A stretch of DNA of 53,839 bases from Nocardioides limicola (GTDB lineage: Bacteria > Actinomycetota > Actinomycetes > Propionibacteriales > Nocardioidaceae): contig NZ_JAERJA010000015.1 of the NCBI RefSeq assembly GCF_016827675.1, positions 1 through 53,839 on the forward strand, written 5' to 3'. Within the stretch, counting starts at the first letter, position 1, and each line of letters opens with the position of its first letter. The notes under the pieces were generated by a model that saw only the letters and a list, made by a program, of their open reading frames with translations, searched no databases and was not told the DNA's origin. This document shows, one piece after another, positions 16,531 to 25,545 of this stretch. Position numbers and translations under genes: made by a program.

Positions 16531-19058
16531 CAGAGACGTCCGTACGTCGTGGTGCGCTGCCGGACCGGACGGCCGATGCCGGCGGCAATCTCGGTGAGCT
16601 CCGCGACCGTCTTGGCCGACCCGTGTTCGGAGCCCGCCATCCGCGAGATCGTTTCCTCCATCAGGGTTCCGCCGAGGTCGTCGGCGCCGGCCTGAAGCAT
16701 CGCCCGGGTCCCCTCGACGCCGAGCTTGACCCACGACGTCTGGATGTGGTCGATCTGGCCGTGCAGCATGATCCGGGCCAGCGCATGCACGGCCCGGTTG
16801 TCCCGCATCGTCGGCCCCGGCCGTGCCACTCCAGCCAGGTAGATCGGCGCCGAGGTGTGCACGAACGGCAACGGGACGAACTCGGTGAAGCCACCGGTCT
16901 CGGCCTGGATCCGCTGGATCACCCGCAGATGCCCGATCCAGTGCCGGGGGTTGTCGACATGGCCGTACATCATCGTCGAGCTCGACCGCAGCCCGACCTT
17001 GTGTGCGGTGGTGACCACGTCGATCCAGGTTGCGGTGGGGAGCTTGCCCTTGGTGAGCACCCAACGGACCTCGTCGTCGAGGATCTCCGCGGCGGTGCCG
17101 GGGATGGAGTCCAGCCCGGCCTCGCGGGCCTTGATCAGGAAGTCGGTGAAGGTGAGTCCGGTCCGGGACGAACCGTTGACGATCTCCATCGGGCTGAACG
17201 CATGCACGTGCATCTGCGGCACCCGCTGCTTCACGGCGGCCACCAGATCGAAGTACGCCGTGCCCGGAAGTTCCGGGTCGATGCCGCCCTGCATGCAGAC
17301 CTCGGTGGCGCCGAGACGCCACGCCTCCTCGGCGCGGTCGGCGACCTCGGTCAGCGACAGGCTGAACGCGTCGGCATCGGTGCGCCGCTGCGCGAACGCA
17401 CAGAAGCGGCAACCCACATAACAGATGTTGGTGAAGTTGATGTTCCGATTGACCACGTAGGTGACGTCGTCCCCGACCGCTTCACGACGCAGTGCGTCGG
17501 CCAGGGCGCACACCTCATCGAGGAGATCGCCCTCGGCGGTGATCAGGGTGAGAGCCTGCTCGTCCGACAAACTGGCCGGGTCCCGCTCGGCGGCAGCAAG
17601 CGCCGCGTGGCCCTCCGAAGTCGGGCCGCCGGCCACCGACCGGCCGGTGGCCAGGGCCGCCTCGGCCACGTCCTCCCAGTCGCCGTACACATGGCCGAAG
17701 TCGGTACGCCGGTCCTCGGTGCGCCCCGTCGTGTCGATGCTCGTATGCAGATCCACCCGACCCGCGGACTCCAGTGCCGCGTCGGGCTCCTGCCAGGCCC
17801 GCCCGACCGGCTTGATGCCCGGCACCGCGAGCCCGTCGGGGCCGGCCAGGGCGGCCACGTGGCCACGGACCCGGGGGTCGATCCACGGGTCCCCGGCGAC
17901 GACGTACTCCGGATGCACGGTGAGCCGCGGCCGCAACTCGAAGCCACAGTCGGCGGTGATCTCGGTGAGCGTATCCAGGGACGGCCAAGGGCGCTCCGGG
18001 TTGACGTGGTCGGGGGTCAACGGGGAGACGCCGCCCCAGTCGTCGACACCGGCGTCGAGCAGCGCGCGGCACTCCTCCGGGGAGACCAGGTTCGGCGGAG
18101 CCTGCACCCTGGCCTTGGGTCCGAGCAGGATCCGGGTGACCGCGATGGCGGCCCGGTAGGGGTCCAGGTCGAGGTCATCGACGTGCCGCATCGCGGTGTC
18201 CGGCTTGGCGCGGAAGTTCTGGACGATCACTTCCTGGATGGCGCCGTAACGCTTGGCGGAGGCGCGCAGCGCGAAGATCGTCTCGGCGCGTTCGGTCAGC
18301 GTCTCACCGATGCCGACCAGTAGCCCGGTGGTGAACGGGATCGCCAGCCGGCCGGCGTCCTCGAGAACCCGCAGTCGGACGTCGGGGTCCTTGTCGGGGG
18401 AGCCGAAGTGGGCCTCACCCTTGGTCTCGAAGAGGCGCCGGGAGGTTGTCTCGAGCATCATCCCCATCGACGGGGAGACGGCCTTGAGTCGGTTCATCTC
18501 CGCCCACGACATCACCCCGGGGTTGAGGTGTGGCAGCAGTCCCGTCTCCTCCAGCACCTGCACCGCCACCGCCCGGATGTAGCCCAGGGTGGAGTCGTAG
18601 CCCTGCTCGTCGAGCCACTCCCGGGCTTCGGGCCAGCGGTCCTCGGGACGGTCGCCGAGGGTGAAGAGCGCCTCCAGGCAGCCGAGTTCGGCGCCGCGGC
18701 GGGCGATGTCGAGGATCTCGTCGGGGGAGAGGTACGGCGCTTTGCCCTCGCGCTGTAAGTGGCCAGGCGTGGTGACGAACGTGCAGTAGTGGCAGCGGTC
18801 GCGACACAACCGGGTCACCGGGATGAAGACCTTGGGTGAGTAGGTGACCACGCCCGGGCGGCCGGCTGCGACGAGTCCGGCGTCGCGGATCCGGGCAGCC
18901 ACCGCACTGAGGCGGTCCAGGTCCTCGCCGGTGGCGGCCAGCAGTGCGGTGGCCTCCGCGACGTCGATGGAGGCGCCCCGCTCCGCGCGCACCAGCGCCC
19001 GGCGCACCTGCGCCGGGGTGACGTCGGTGTCGCCGGTCCCAGTCATGAGGTCACCCAT
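16530..19058 (-). CDS. fbiC: FO synthase (fused CofG/CofH), coenzyme F420 biosynthesis
   Basis: 842-residue two-domain radical SAM enzyme that condenses 5-amino-6-ribitylamino-uracil with tyrosine to make FO, the deazaflavin core of F420. The N-terminal CofG half has its [4Fe-4S] ligands at C85, C89 and C92 (CRDRCHYC); the C-terminal CofH half has C546, C550 and C553 (CYVGCRFC). Both halves are complete, as in actinobacterial FbiC. ATG 19058 or 19046 may be used; neither has a strong ribosome binding site. Next upstream on the same strand is an F420-dependent oxidoreductase, a user of the cofactor. 21-bp tandem arrays flank the gene on both sides. Confidence 0.97.
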   Translation of the reverse strand: MGDLMTGTGDTDVTPAQVRRALVRAERGASIDVAEATALLAATGEDLDRLSAVAARIRDAGLVAAGRPGVVTYSPKVFIPVTRLCRDRCHYCTFVTTPGHLQREGKAPYLSPDEILDIARRGAELGCLEALFTLGDRPEDRWPEAREWLDEQGYDSTLGYIRAVAVQVLEETGLLPHLNPGVMSWAEMNRLKAVSPSMGMMLETTSRRLFETKGEAHFGSPDKDPDVRLRVLEDAGRLAIPFTTGLLVGIGETLTERAETIFALRASAKRYGAIQEVIVQNFRAKPDTAMRHVDDLDLDPYRAAIAVTRILLGPKARVQAPPNLVSPEECRALLDAGVDDWGGVSPLTPDHVNPERPWPSLDTLTEITADCGFELRPRLTVHPEYVVAGDPWIDPRVRGHVAALAGPDGLAVPGIKPVGRAWQEPDAALESAGRVDLHTSIDTTGRTEDRRTDFGHVYGDWEDVAEAALATGRSVAGGPTSEGHAALAAAERDPASLSDEQALTLITAEGDLLDEVCALADALRREAVGDDVTYVVNRNINFTNICYVGCRFCAFAQRRTDADAFSLSLTEVADRAEEAWRLGATEVCMQGGIDPELPGTAYFDLVAAVKQRVPQMHVHAFSPMEIVNGSSRTGLTFTDFLIKAREAGLDSIPGTAAEILDDEVRWVLTKGKLPTATWIDVVTTAHKVGLRSSSTMMYGHVDNPRHWIGHLRVIQRIQAETGGFTEFVPLPFVHTSAPIYLAGVARPGPTMRDNRAVHALARIMLHGQIDHIQTSWVKLGVEGTRAMLQAGADDLGGTLMEETISRMAGSEHGSAKTVAELTEIAAGIGRPVRQRTTTYGRL

Positions 19059-19112
19059 GGTAGCGAGGGGATTGCTGGCATCTACAGGTGTCCACGCTGA
19101 GCGTCCGGGGGA

Positions 19113-19208
19113 GGCCCAACTCGGCGCGGATAGGGCCCAACTCGGCGCGGATGGGGCCCAACTCGGCGCGGATGGGGCCCAACTCGGCGCGGATGGGGCC
19201 CAACTCGG
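19113..19208 (-). repeat. 21-bp tandem array B, between fbiC and the LLM oxidoreductase gene
   Basis: About four and a half units of 21 bp. Read on the minus strand each is CGAGTTGGGCCC followed by CATCCGCGC, with one variant base. The first unit starts one base after the oxidoreductase stop (TGAC then CGAGTTGGGCCC). It is the same family as array A but in opposite genomic orientation. Confidence 0.92.
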
Positions 19209-20243
19209 TCAGCTGACGAGTTCCTTCATCTGGCGGACCAGGGCGGCCGGGTCATCGGAGGCCGGGATGATCTGCAGGTTGGTGACGCCGGACTCCCGGA
19301 AGGCCTCGATCCGCTCCTTCACGTACGACGCGGGGCCGACCAGGTTGACCATCTCGAGCAGCTCCAGAGGCAGGGCGGCCTCGGCCTCCTTCTTCTTGCC
19401 GTCCAGGTAGAGGTCCTGGATGTGCTTCGCCTCGGCCTCGAAGCCGTACTCGCAGACCAGCTGGTTGTAGAAGTTCTTGCCGCGCGCTCCCATGCCACCG
19501 ATGTAGAGCGCCAGCATCGGCCGGGCGAAGTCGAGCAGGCCCTTCACGTCGTCGCCGATCGCGCACATGCCGCCGGCGACGACCTCCAGCGGACCCAGTG
19601 CGGAGTCGCGCTTCGCGGCACCCGCAGCGAGCGCCGCACCCCAGGTGGAGGAAGCCTTCTCCGGGGCGTAGATGAACGGCAGCCAGCCGTCGGCCTTCTC
19701 CGCAGCCAGCTCGACGTTCTTCCCACCCAGCGCGGCCAGATAGATCGGCACCGCGGAACGCTCGGGGTGGTTGAGCAGCTTCAACGGTTTGCCCAGGCCG
19801 GTGACTGCCCCGTGCTCCTTGGTCAGCGGCAACTTGATGATGCCGTCGTTGACCAGCGGCTCACGGCGCAGTGCAGCGCGGACGATGTCGATGATCTCCC
19901 GGGTGCGGCCGATCGGCTTGTCGTACGGGACGCCGTGCCAGCCCTCGACCACCTGGGGTCCGGAGGCGCCGAGACCGAGGATGGCCCGGCCGCCGGACAC
20001 GTTGTCCAGGCCGGCGGCGGTCATCGCCAGCAGGCCGGGGGTGCGCGAGTAGATGTTCAGGATCGCCGAGCCGATCTCGATGGTCTCGGTCTTGGCGGCC
20101 AGGTAGCCCATCAGGGTGGGGGAGTCGAAGCTGTACACCTCCGCGATCCAGACGGTGTCCAGGCCGGCCTTCTCCAGCGCGGTCACCTGGTCGGCGGCGT
20201 CGCGGGGATTCCCGGCGTACATCAACGGCATCGAGAGCTTCAT
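19209..20243 (-). CDS. F420-dependent LLM-class oxidoreductase (Rv3520c-like)
   Basis: 344-residue luciferase-like monooxygenase family protein that would use reduced F420 as hydride carrier. ATG 20243 has GAAGG upstream; the frame is open further but without family similarity. Recognisable parts are the opening [40 protein letters not shown], and [20 protein letters not shown], the latter typical of the Rv3520c-like group. Substrate is unknown. It lies upstream of fbiC on the same strand but is separated from it by repeat array B, so co-transcription is uncertain. Confidence 0.88.
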   Translation of the reverse strand: MKLSMPLMYAGNPRDAADQVTALEKAGLDTVWIAEVYSFDSPTLMGYLAAKTETIEIGSAILNIYSRTPGLLAMTAAGLDNVSGGRAILGLGASGPQVVEGWHGVPYDKPIGRTREIIDIVRAALRREPLVNDGIIKLPLTKEHGAVTGLGKPLKLLNHPERSAVPIYLAALGGKNVELAAEKADGWLPFIYAPEKASSTWGAALAAGAAKRDSALGPLEVVAGGMCAIGDDVKGLLDFARPMLALYIGGMGARGKNFYNQLVCEYGFEAEAKHIQDLYLDGKKKEAEAALPLELLEMVNLVGPASYVKERIEAFRESGVTNLQIIPASDDPAALVRQMKELVS

Positions 20244-20336
20244 CGGTGTCCTTCGCTGGTGGGGGGGCTGCTCGGCCCACCCTGCCGCACCGCCGCGGCA
20301 CGAGCAACCGTGTCTCGCGTCACAGAGGCCTTGGTG

Positions 20337-21500
20337 ATGGACACTCCTCATCCGATCCTCGACCCCTGTTCACCCAGACGCCACCGACCGGACGGATCGA
20401 ACTGGCATCCATGGATCGTGAGTCTCTCGAGCGATGTGGCCATGGTCCGGGCGCCGGGCCAGCGACGGGCGCCGCGCCTCCGGCCCGCGCACAGTCTGGT
20501 GGTCACCCCGGCGGTGGTGGCGCACCGCGGCGCCAGCGGCTACCGGCCCGAGCACACCCTCGAGGCCTACCGGACCGCGATCCGGATGGGCGTGGACGAC
20601 ATTGAGCTGGACCTGGTCTGTACTGCCGACGGGGTGCTGCTGGCACGCCATGACGTCGAACTGTCGCTCACCACCGACGTGGCCGACCACCGTGAGTACG
20701 CCGACCGGCACCGCACGCTGACCATCGACGGGGTCGAGCAGCGCGGCTGGTTCGTCACCGACTTCACCCACGCCGAAGTGAAGCGGCTCACCGCCAGGGA
20801 GCGTCGCCCCGCCGCTCGGCCGCACAGCGCCGCCCACGACGGCCGCTACGGCGTACCCACCCTCAACGAAGTGCTGGCCATGGTGGAGGCCGAGTCGGTA
20901 CGACGGGGGCGGATGGTCGGAGTGATGCTGGAGTTGAAGCACGCGTCCTGGTTCGACTCGATCGGGCTCGGGCTCGCCGAGCCGCTGCTGCGGGATCTGG
21001 CCAGGCACGGGGTGGACCACGCTCGATCGCGGGTGAGCGTGATGTCGTTCGAGCCGACGATCCTGCGCACTCTGGCAGGGTGCGCGAAGGTGCCCTTGAT
21101 CCAGTTGCTGGACGCTGGCTCCGTGCCGGCCGACTTCGTGGCTGCGAACGATCCGAGGACCTATGCGGACCTGGTCACCCCGGCCGGGTTGGCCTGGATC
21201 GAGCGGTACGCCGACGGGCTGGGCGTGCACGTCGACCTGGTGCTGGCACGGACGCCGGGCGGCATGCTGGGCGAGCCGACCTCCCTGGTGCGGGATGCGC
21301 ATGCCGAGTGGCTCACCGTGCACACCTGGACGCTGCGCGCCGAGAACGCCACCCTCCCCGTCGACCTCCGGATCGGCGCGGACCCGCACACCCACGGTGA
21401 CCTGCCCGGGCTGGCTCGACGCCTGCTCGATGCGGGGGTGGATGGCCTGATCACCGACCACCCCGACCTGGTGTTCCCGGCTCTCTCGGAGCGGACCTGA
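20337..21500 (+). CDS. Glycerophosphodiester phosphodiesterase
   Basis: 387-residue GDPD-family enzyme that hydrolyses deacylated phospholipid diesters to sn-glycerol 3-phosphate and an alcohol. The catalytic N-terminal motif AHRGASGYRPEHTLEAY with the partner GVDDIELDLVCTADGV (metal-binding Glu and Asp) and the later ELKHASW are present; the end, GVDGLITDHPDLV, is typical. ATG 20337 has GAGG at suitable spacing. ATG 20442 would remove a non-conserved N-terminal stretch of 35 residues and remains possible. It is divergent from the LLM oxidoreductase and convergent with the PspC cluster, from which a long hairpin separates it. Confidence 0.88.
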   Translation: MDTPHPILDPCSPRRHRPDGSNWHPWIVSLSSDVAMVRAPGQRRAPRLRPAHSLVVTPAVVAHRGASGYRPEHTLEAYRTAIRMGVDDIELDLVCTADGVLLARHDVELSLTTDVADHREYADRHRTLTIDGVEQRGWFVTDFTHAEVKRLTARERRPAARPHSAAHDGRYGVPTLNEVLAMVEAESVRRGRMVGVMLELKHASWFDSIGLGLAEPLLRDLARHGVDHARSRVSVMSFEPTILRTLAGCAKVPLIQLLDAGSVPADFVAANDPRTYADLVTPAGLAWIERYADGLGVHVDLVLARTPGGMLGEPTSLVRDAHAEWLTVHTWTLRAENATLPVDLRIGADPHTHGDLPGLARRLLDAGVDGLITDHPDLVFPALSERT

Positions 21501-21547
21501 CGGGGTGCTGACTCAGTACTCTGGGCCTGGCGAGGCTCCCACCACTG

Positions 21548-21604
21548 ATTCCCGTGCGGTCCGCACCATCTCGAGGTCGAGAATGGTGCGGACCGCACGG
21601 GAAT
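21548..21604. terminator. Very long perfect inverted repeat between convergent genes
   Basis: 22-bp perfect arms at 21548-21569 and 21583-21604. The 13-base centre holds a further 5-bp pairing (CTCGA/TCGAG) offset by one unpaired A. Each arm also contains its own palindrome, GTGCGG-N-CCGCAC, so two small hairpins are an alternative fold. It is placed like a bidirectional terminator between the GDPD and PspC genes, but is longer than needed and lacks a U-tract. Confidence 0.75.
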
Positions 21605-21629
21605 GGGGCAGGTGGGCGGCGGGACTCGC

Positions 21630-21839
21630 TCAGCTCTCGGGCAGGATCAGCCAGAGGATGATGTAGGCCAGACCGACCGGGAAGAACCCGGTGAAGACCA
21701 GCGCGATCACGGTCAGCACCCGCATGATGTTGGCGTCGACGCCCAGGTAGGACGCCAACCCCGAGCAGACACCTCCCAGCATCGCGTCGTTGGGCCGGCG
21801 AGTCAGCTTCTTGGGTCCCATGGGAACGGGGTTGCTCAT
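21630..21839 (-). CDS. Small PspC-domain membrane protein
   Basis: 69 residues, essentially one PspC domain: RRPNDAMLGGVCSGLASYLG, then two hydrophobic stretches ending in YIILWLILPES. PspC domains occur in envelope-stress proteins. It directly follows the stop of a small membrane protein gene (adjacent bases) and is the last gene of a three-gene minus-strand operon whose first product also has a PspC domain. Confidence 0.9.
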   Translation of the reverse strand: MSNPVPMGPKKLTRRPNDAMLGGVCSGLASYLGVDANIMRVLTVIALVFTGFFPVGLAYIILWLILPES

Positions 21840-22115
21840 CTACTTCTCCTCTTGGTTGTCGAAGATCGGGTCTTTGAGGGTCACATCGGGGAAACCGGGG
21901 CCGTACGACGTGTCGACGTACGACGGGCTCGGCTCGGGGTGGCGGTGGGTCCAGAAGTGCACCAGCAGGCCCACCACGCCGGCCGCCAGCCAAGGCAGTG
22001 GCAACAGCCAGCGGAAGTCGTCCACCACTCCAGTCTCCAGGAGCAGCCACACCGCGACCAGGCCGAGGAACGCCACTCCCATCACCAGGTGGCCGATGTT
22101 GATGCTGCGCTTCAT
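21840..22115 (-). CDS. Small two-helix membrane protein of unknown function
   Basis: 91 residues. Two hydrophobic segments (about 9-26 and 35-54) are followed by a polar tail rich in Pro and Tyr ending DPIFDNQEEK. I do not recognise a family. The start overlaps the end of the PspC/LiaF-like gene (ATGA) and the stop abuts the small PspC gene, so it is translated as part of that envelope-stress-like operon. Its tail is short and acidic and should face the cytoplasm if both termini do. Confidence 0.8.
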   Translation of the reverse strand: MKRSINIGHLVMGVAFLGLVAVWLLLETGVVDDFRWLLPLPWLAAGVVGLLVHFWTHRHPEPSPSYVDTSYGPGFPDVTLKDPIFDNQEEK

Positions 22116-23491
22116 CGGTTGCTCCTCTCTTCCTCGCGCTGCTGTCGGTCCACTCTTCGTCGTTCGGAGCGGCTCTGGGCGTGCTCGGACTCGCTGAGCA
22201 CCTCGACCTGACCGATGCCGACCTCGAGGATCAGCTCCACGTCAGAGTCTGCGGAGCCCTGCGACACGTCCTGGCCGAAGCCGCCGTGGTCGCTGCCGAA
22301 GGCGCGGACGCTGCCGATCCCGACCGAGGCGTTCAGCCGCGGCTCGATGTCGTCGGGGAGGATCACCCGCAGTTGGCCGATCCCGACCTCGGCGCGGATC
22401 GGGCGGCCGTCCAGGGCGGCCAGATCCTCGACGCCTCGGAGGTCGATCTCCAGCACGCCGACGTGCAGCTCATAGCGTTCGTCGATCTGCTCCGCCGAAG
22501 CCGGGATCTCGGTCTGGGGTCCGACCCGATCCAGGTGATCGCCGACCGACTGGGCGGCCATCGCGAGTGCGGCCACCAGCCCCAGGGCGATCAGGCCGCC
22601 GGCTCGGCCCCAGAAGGCGCCGATGACCAGGCCGATCCCGGCCAGTGCCAGGATCGCGGCAGGGTAGGCGGCGGAGGGGATGTCGATCCGCGAGCTCAGG
22701 GCGGCCAGCGTGACCAGCGCGAGCGGTGTGAAGAAGGCCGCCACCGGCCAGAACAGCACCGGCCCGCGGCGCTTGGGCGCGGTGGCCGTGGCCACCGGTG
22801 GTCCGGATGCGACGGGCGCCTGCCCGATGAAGCCGGTGTACGGCGGGCCCACCGGTCCTGCAGGGCCCGGTTGCCAGCCGACGGTGGCACCGACGGTGCT
22901 GGGGGAGGTCGGGCCGGTCGAGGTCGGGGGTCCCGCGGGCGCCGGGCCGGCGAACCCGCTCCAGGAGGCTGGAGGCGTGCCGCCCGGAGGCGTGCCGCCC
23001 GGAGGCGTGCCGCCCGGAGGCGTGCCGGCCACGGTGCCAGCACGGGCGCCGCCGTCACGACGGCGCTGTGCCTGCATCACCAGGAGCACCACCCCGGCGA
23101 TGATCAACACCGGGATCGGGAACGCCCAGAAGCTCCAACTGCCTCCCACGGTCATCAGCGCGCCGATGCCGGCGGCGCCCCACAGGGCCACGGTCCGGGA
23201 CTGAGGCTCCAGGTCGATGGCCGCCTGCTCGGAACCCTCCTCGGGCACCAGCAGCCAACCGGCGGCATAGAGCAGCACGCCCGCGCCACCGAAGATCGCC
23301 AGCACCACGAAGATGACCCGGACCAGCGTCGGGTCCAGGTTGAAGTGCCTGGCGACACCGGCCGCGACACCGGCGACCTTGCGGTCGGCCACGCTGCGGC
23401 GCAGTGGGCCGAAGTCGCGTGCGGCGCCCCAGTTCGGGCGGTCGCTCGGCGCCGGCTGTCCCGGGGCCGAGCTGGGGGTTGTCTCTTCCAT
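22112..23491 (-). CDS. PspC-domain protein with LiaF-like C-terminal domain
   Basis: 459 residues. An N-terminal PspC domain (about 30-84: RRSVADRKVAGVAAGVARHF ... LLYAAGWLLVPEE) is followed by two helices and a Pro/Gly-rich linker with tandem GTPPG repeats from an in-frame 15-bp DNA repeat (about 22970-23032). After more transmembrane segments comes a soluble part with recurring VGIGQLRVILP and VGIGQVEVL strands, resembling the LiaF/YvqF-type C-terminal domain. LiaF proteins restrain a neighbouring histidine kinase. The divergently transcribed kinase also begins with PspC, so the product probably signals with or through that kinase. Confidence 0.85.
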   Translation of the reverse strand: MEETTPSSAPGQPAPSDRPNWGAARDFGPLRRSVADRKVAGVAAGVARHFNLDPTLVRVIFVVLAIFGGAGVLLYAAGWLLVPEEGSEQAAIDLEPQSRTVALWGAAGIGALMTVGGSWSFWAFPIPVLIIAGVVLLVMQAQRRRDGGARAGTVAGTPPGGTPPGGTPPGGTPPASWSGFAGPAPAGPPTSTGPTSPSTVGATVGWQPGPAGPVGPPYTGFIGQAPVASGPPVATATAPKRRGPVLFWPVAAFFTPLALVTLAALSSRIDIPSAAYPAAILALAGIGLVIGAFWGRAGGLIALGLVAALAMAAQSVGDHLDRVGPQTEIPASAEQIDERYELHVGVLEIDLRGVEDLAALDGRPIRAEVGIGQLRVILPDDIEPRLNASVGIGSVRAFGSDHGGFGQDVSQGSADSDVELILEVGIGQVEVLSESEHAQSRSERRRVDRQQREEERSNR

Positions 23492-23568
23492 GGCATCCAG
23501 ACTGCCGCGTCGGCGCCGCCGACACCATCGGGGAACCCCCTGATCCTGGGTCCCCTACCCCGAGTCCT

Positions 23569-23589
23569 GCTCAGGGGCAGCTCAGGGGC
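23569..23589 (+). promoter_or_regulatory. Direct repeat between the divergent PspC genes
   Basis: Two copies of GCTCAGGGGC start 11 bp apart (23569 and 23580), one helical turn. They lie between the LiaF-like gene and the kinase gene, next to a G/C hairpin at about 23530-23556. This is a plausible binding site for the encoded LuxR-type response regulator. Confidence 0.4.
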
Positions 23590-23628
23590 GCACCTCATGG
23601 TTGCCACGCGCCCGCTGTGTGACGATGG

Positions 23629-24906
23629 ATGACGATGAGCATCCGAACGCCCGCCGTGCCGTCGTATCGACGCGCCGTCCGAGCCAGCGACGACCACCTG
23701 CTCGGTGGTGTCGCGGGCGGCTTGGCGCTGCACCTGGGGCTGCCGACGCTGTGGGTGCGGATCGGGTTCATCGGTCTGGCCGGGCTCGGCGGCCTCGGCA
23801 TCGCCTTGTACGCCGGGCTGTGGCTGCTGCTGCCCACCGAGCGGTCGTTCGGTGACGACGCCCCCGGTCTGGCCAGTGCCACCCGCGGTGGGCGACGACC
23901 CGCCGGGGTGAAGCCGTTGTTCACCAACCTGGGCGTCACCGTGCCGCTGCTGGTGCTCGCCTTCGGGCTGGTGCTGGCCGCCGAGGCCGCGTTCGGTTCA
24001 GGAGTGCTCTTCTGGCCGCTGGTCTTCGCCGCCGGGGGCCTGGCGTTGCTGTGGCGTCAGGCGGACGAGGCCCAGCGGGAGCGCTGGATGGACACGGGTG
24101 GACGGGTGGACCCGATCCGTGCGGTGCTCGGCAGCGGCGGCTGGGCGGCGTACGCGCGACTGCTCAGCGGTGGCCTGTTGCTCTTCACCGGGTTCGTGCT
24201 GTTCGCGTGGCAGCAGGGCACGGTGCGGATCGGGGCCGAGCTGCTGATCGCGGTCCTGCTGGGCATCACCGGGTTGGCGCTGACCGTGGGTCCCTGGGTC
24301 TTCAGGCTGGCCTCGGACCTGACCGCTGAGCGTGCCGAACGGGTGCGCAGCCAGGAGCGTGCCGACATGGCCGCGCACCTGCACGACTCGGTGCTGCAGA
24401 CCCTCGCGCTGATCCAGAAGAACGCCCACGACGCGACCACGGTGGCCACCCTGGCTCGGGCCCAGGAGCGGGACCTGCGCCGCTGGCTCTTCGACGAGGA
24501 CGCCCGGCCCGACTCCACCGTGGCTGCCGCCCTGAGGCAGGCTGCCGCCGAGGTCGAGGATGCCCACGGGGTCGTCGTCGACGTGGTGGCTGTCGGCGAC
24601 CAGTCACTCACCGAGGCCACCCAGCCGATCGTGCTGGCCGCCCGGGAGGCGATGGTGAACGCAGCCAAGCACGCCGGCACCGGCCGGGTCGATGTCTACG
24701 CGGAGGTCGGTGACGGCATCGACGTCTTCGTCCGGGACCGCGGCGTCGGCTTCGACACCGACGGTGTCGCCGAGGACCGGCAGGGCGTCCGTGGCAGCAT
24801 CATCGATCGGATGGAACGCCATGGTGGCACCGCCGAGATCCGCTCCGCCCCCGGAGAGGGCACCGAGGTTCGCCTGCACCTGAGAGTTGAGGAGACACCA
24901 GCATGA
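23629..24906 (+). CDS. PspC-domain sensor histidine kinase (HisKA_3 type)
   Basis: About 425 residues. A PspC domain opens the protein (HLLGGVAGGLALHLGLP ... YAGLWLLLPTE); several transmembrane helices follow to about residue 225. Then come the dimerisation box with the phospho-acceptor His (MAAHLHDSVLQTLALIQ) and an ATPase domain with N box AAREAMVNAAKHAG and G boxes DRGVGFD and the later GEGTEVRL. ATG 23629 or 23635 may be used. The stop overlaps the response regulator gene by ATGA. The PspC sensor region suggests membrane or cell-wall stress as input, in partnership with the divergent PspC/LiaF operon. Confidence 0.93.
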   Translation: MTMSIRTPAVPSYRRAVRASDDHLLGGVAGGLALHLGLPTLWVRIGFIGLAGLGGLGIALYAGLWLLLPTERSFGDDAPGLASATRGGRRPAGVKPLFTNLGVTVPLLVLAFGLVLAAEAAFGSGVLFWPLVFAAGGLALLWRQADEAQRERWMDTGGRVDPIRAVLGSGGWAAYARLLSGGLLLFTGFVLFAWQQGTVRIGAELLIAVLLGITGLALTVGPWVFRLASDLTAERAERVRSQERADMAAHLHDSVLQTLALIQKNAHDATTVATLARAQERDLRRWLFDEDARPDSTVAAALRQAAAEVEDAHGVVVDVVAVGDQSLTEATQPIVLAAREAMVNAAKHAGTGRVDVYAEVGDGIDVFVRDRGVGFDTDGVAEDRQGVRGSIIDRMERHGGTAEIRSAPGEGTEVRLHLRVEETPA

Positions 24907-25535
24907 CGAGGGTCCTGATCGTGGACGACCATGCGATGTTCCGGGCCGGGGTCCGCGCCGAGCTCGGTGCGCACGTCCAGGTGGTGGCCGAGGCCGAGGA
25001 TGTGCCCACCGCGGTGGCTGCGCTGGCCGAGCACCGCCCGGACGTGGTGCTGCTCGACGTACACCTGCCCGGCGGCGGGGGAGTCGAGGTGATGCGGCAG
25101 AACACTGCGTCCCCGGACACGCGGTTCCTGGCGCTGTCGGTCTCCGACGCGGCCGAGGACGTGATCGGCACCATCCGCGGCGGCGCCCGAGGCTACGTCA
25201 CCAAGACCATCACCGGCCCGGAGCTGATCGCCGCCATCGGCCGGGTCGCCGAGGGGGATGCGGTGTTCTCGCCGCGGCTGGCCGGGTTCGTGCTGGACGC
25301 CTTCGCCGGCAACATCGACATCGCCGCAGTCGACGAGGACCTGGACCGGCTCACCGAGCGCGAGCGAGAGGTGATGCGCCTGATCGCCCGCGGCTACGCC
25401 TACAAGGAGGTCGCCAAGGAGCTCTTCATCTCCATCAAGACCGTCGAGACCCACATGTCCTCGGTGCTGCGCAAGCTGCAGCTCTCGTCGCGCCATGAGC
25501 TCACCAAGTGGGCCTCGGACCGACGGTTGTTGTGA
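24903..25535 (+). CDS. LuxR/NarL-family response regulator
   Basis: 210 residues: a receiver domain with phospho-acceptor Asp in VVLLDVHLPG and the Thr/Lys switch region (LALSVSDAAEDV ... GYVTKTI), then a LuxR-type helix-turn-helix (LTEREREVMRLIARGYAYKE ... IKTVETHMSSVLRKLQ). It is translationally coupled to the PspC kinase and is surely its partner. The likely regulon includes the divergent PspC/LiaF operon; the serpin gene 10 bp downstream may be co-transcribed. Confidence 0.95.
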   Translation: MTRVLIVDDHAMFRAGVRAELGAHVQVVAEAEDVPTAVAALAEHRPDVVLLDVHLPGGGGVEVMRQNTASPDTRFLALSVSDAAEDVIGTIRGGARGYVTKTITGPELIAAIGRVAEGDAVFSPRLAGFVLDAFAGNIDIAAVDEDLDRLTEREREVMRLIARGYAYKEVAKELFISIKTVETHMSSVLRKLQLSSRHELTKWASDRRLL

Positions 25536-25545
25536 GGGGGAACCG

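Noticed and set aside
16434..19208. Possible CRISPR arrays at the 21-bp and 23-bp repeats
   Set aside because: Units are contiguous with no unique spacers and there are no cas genes.
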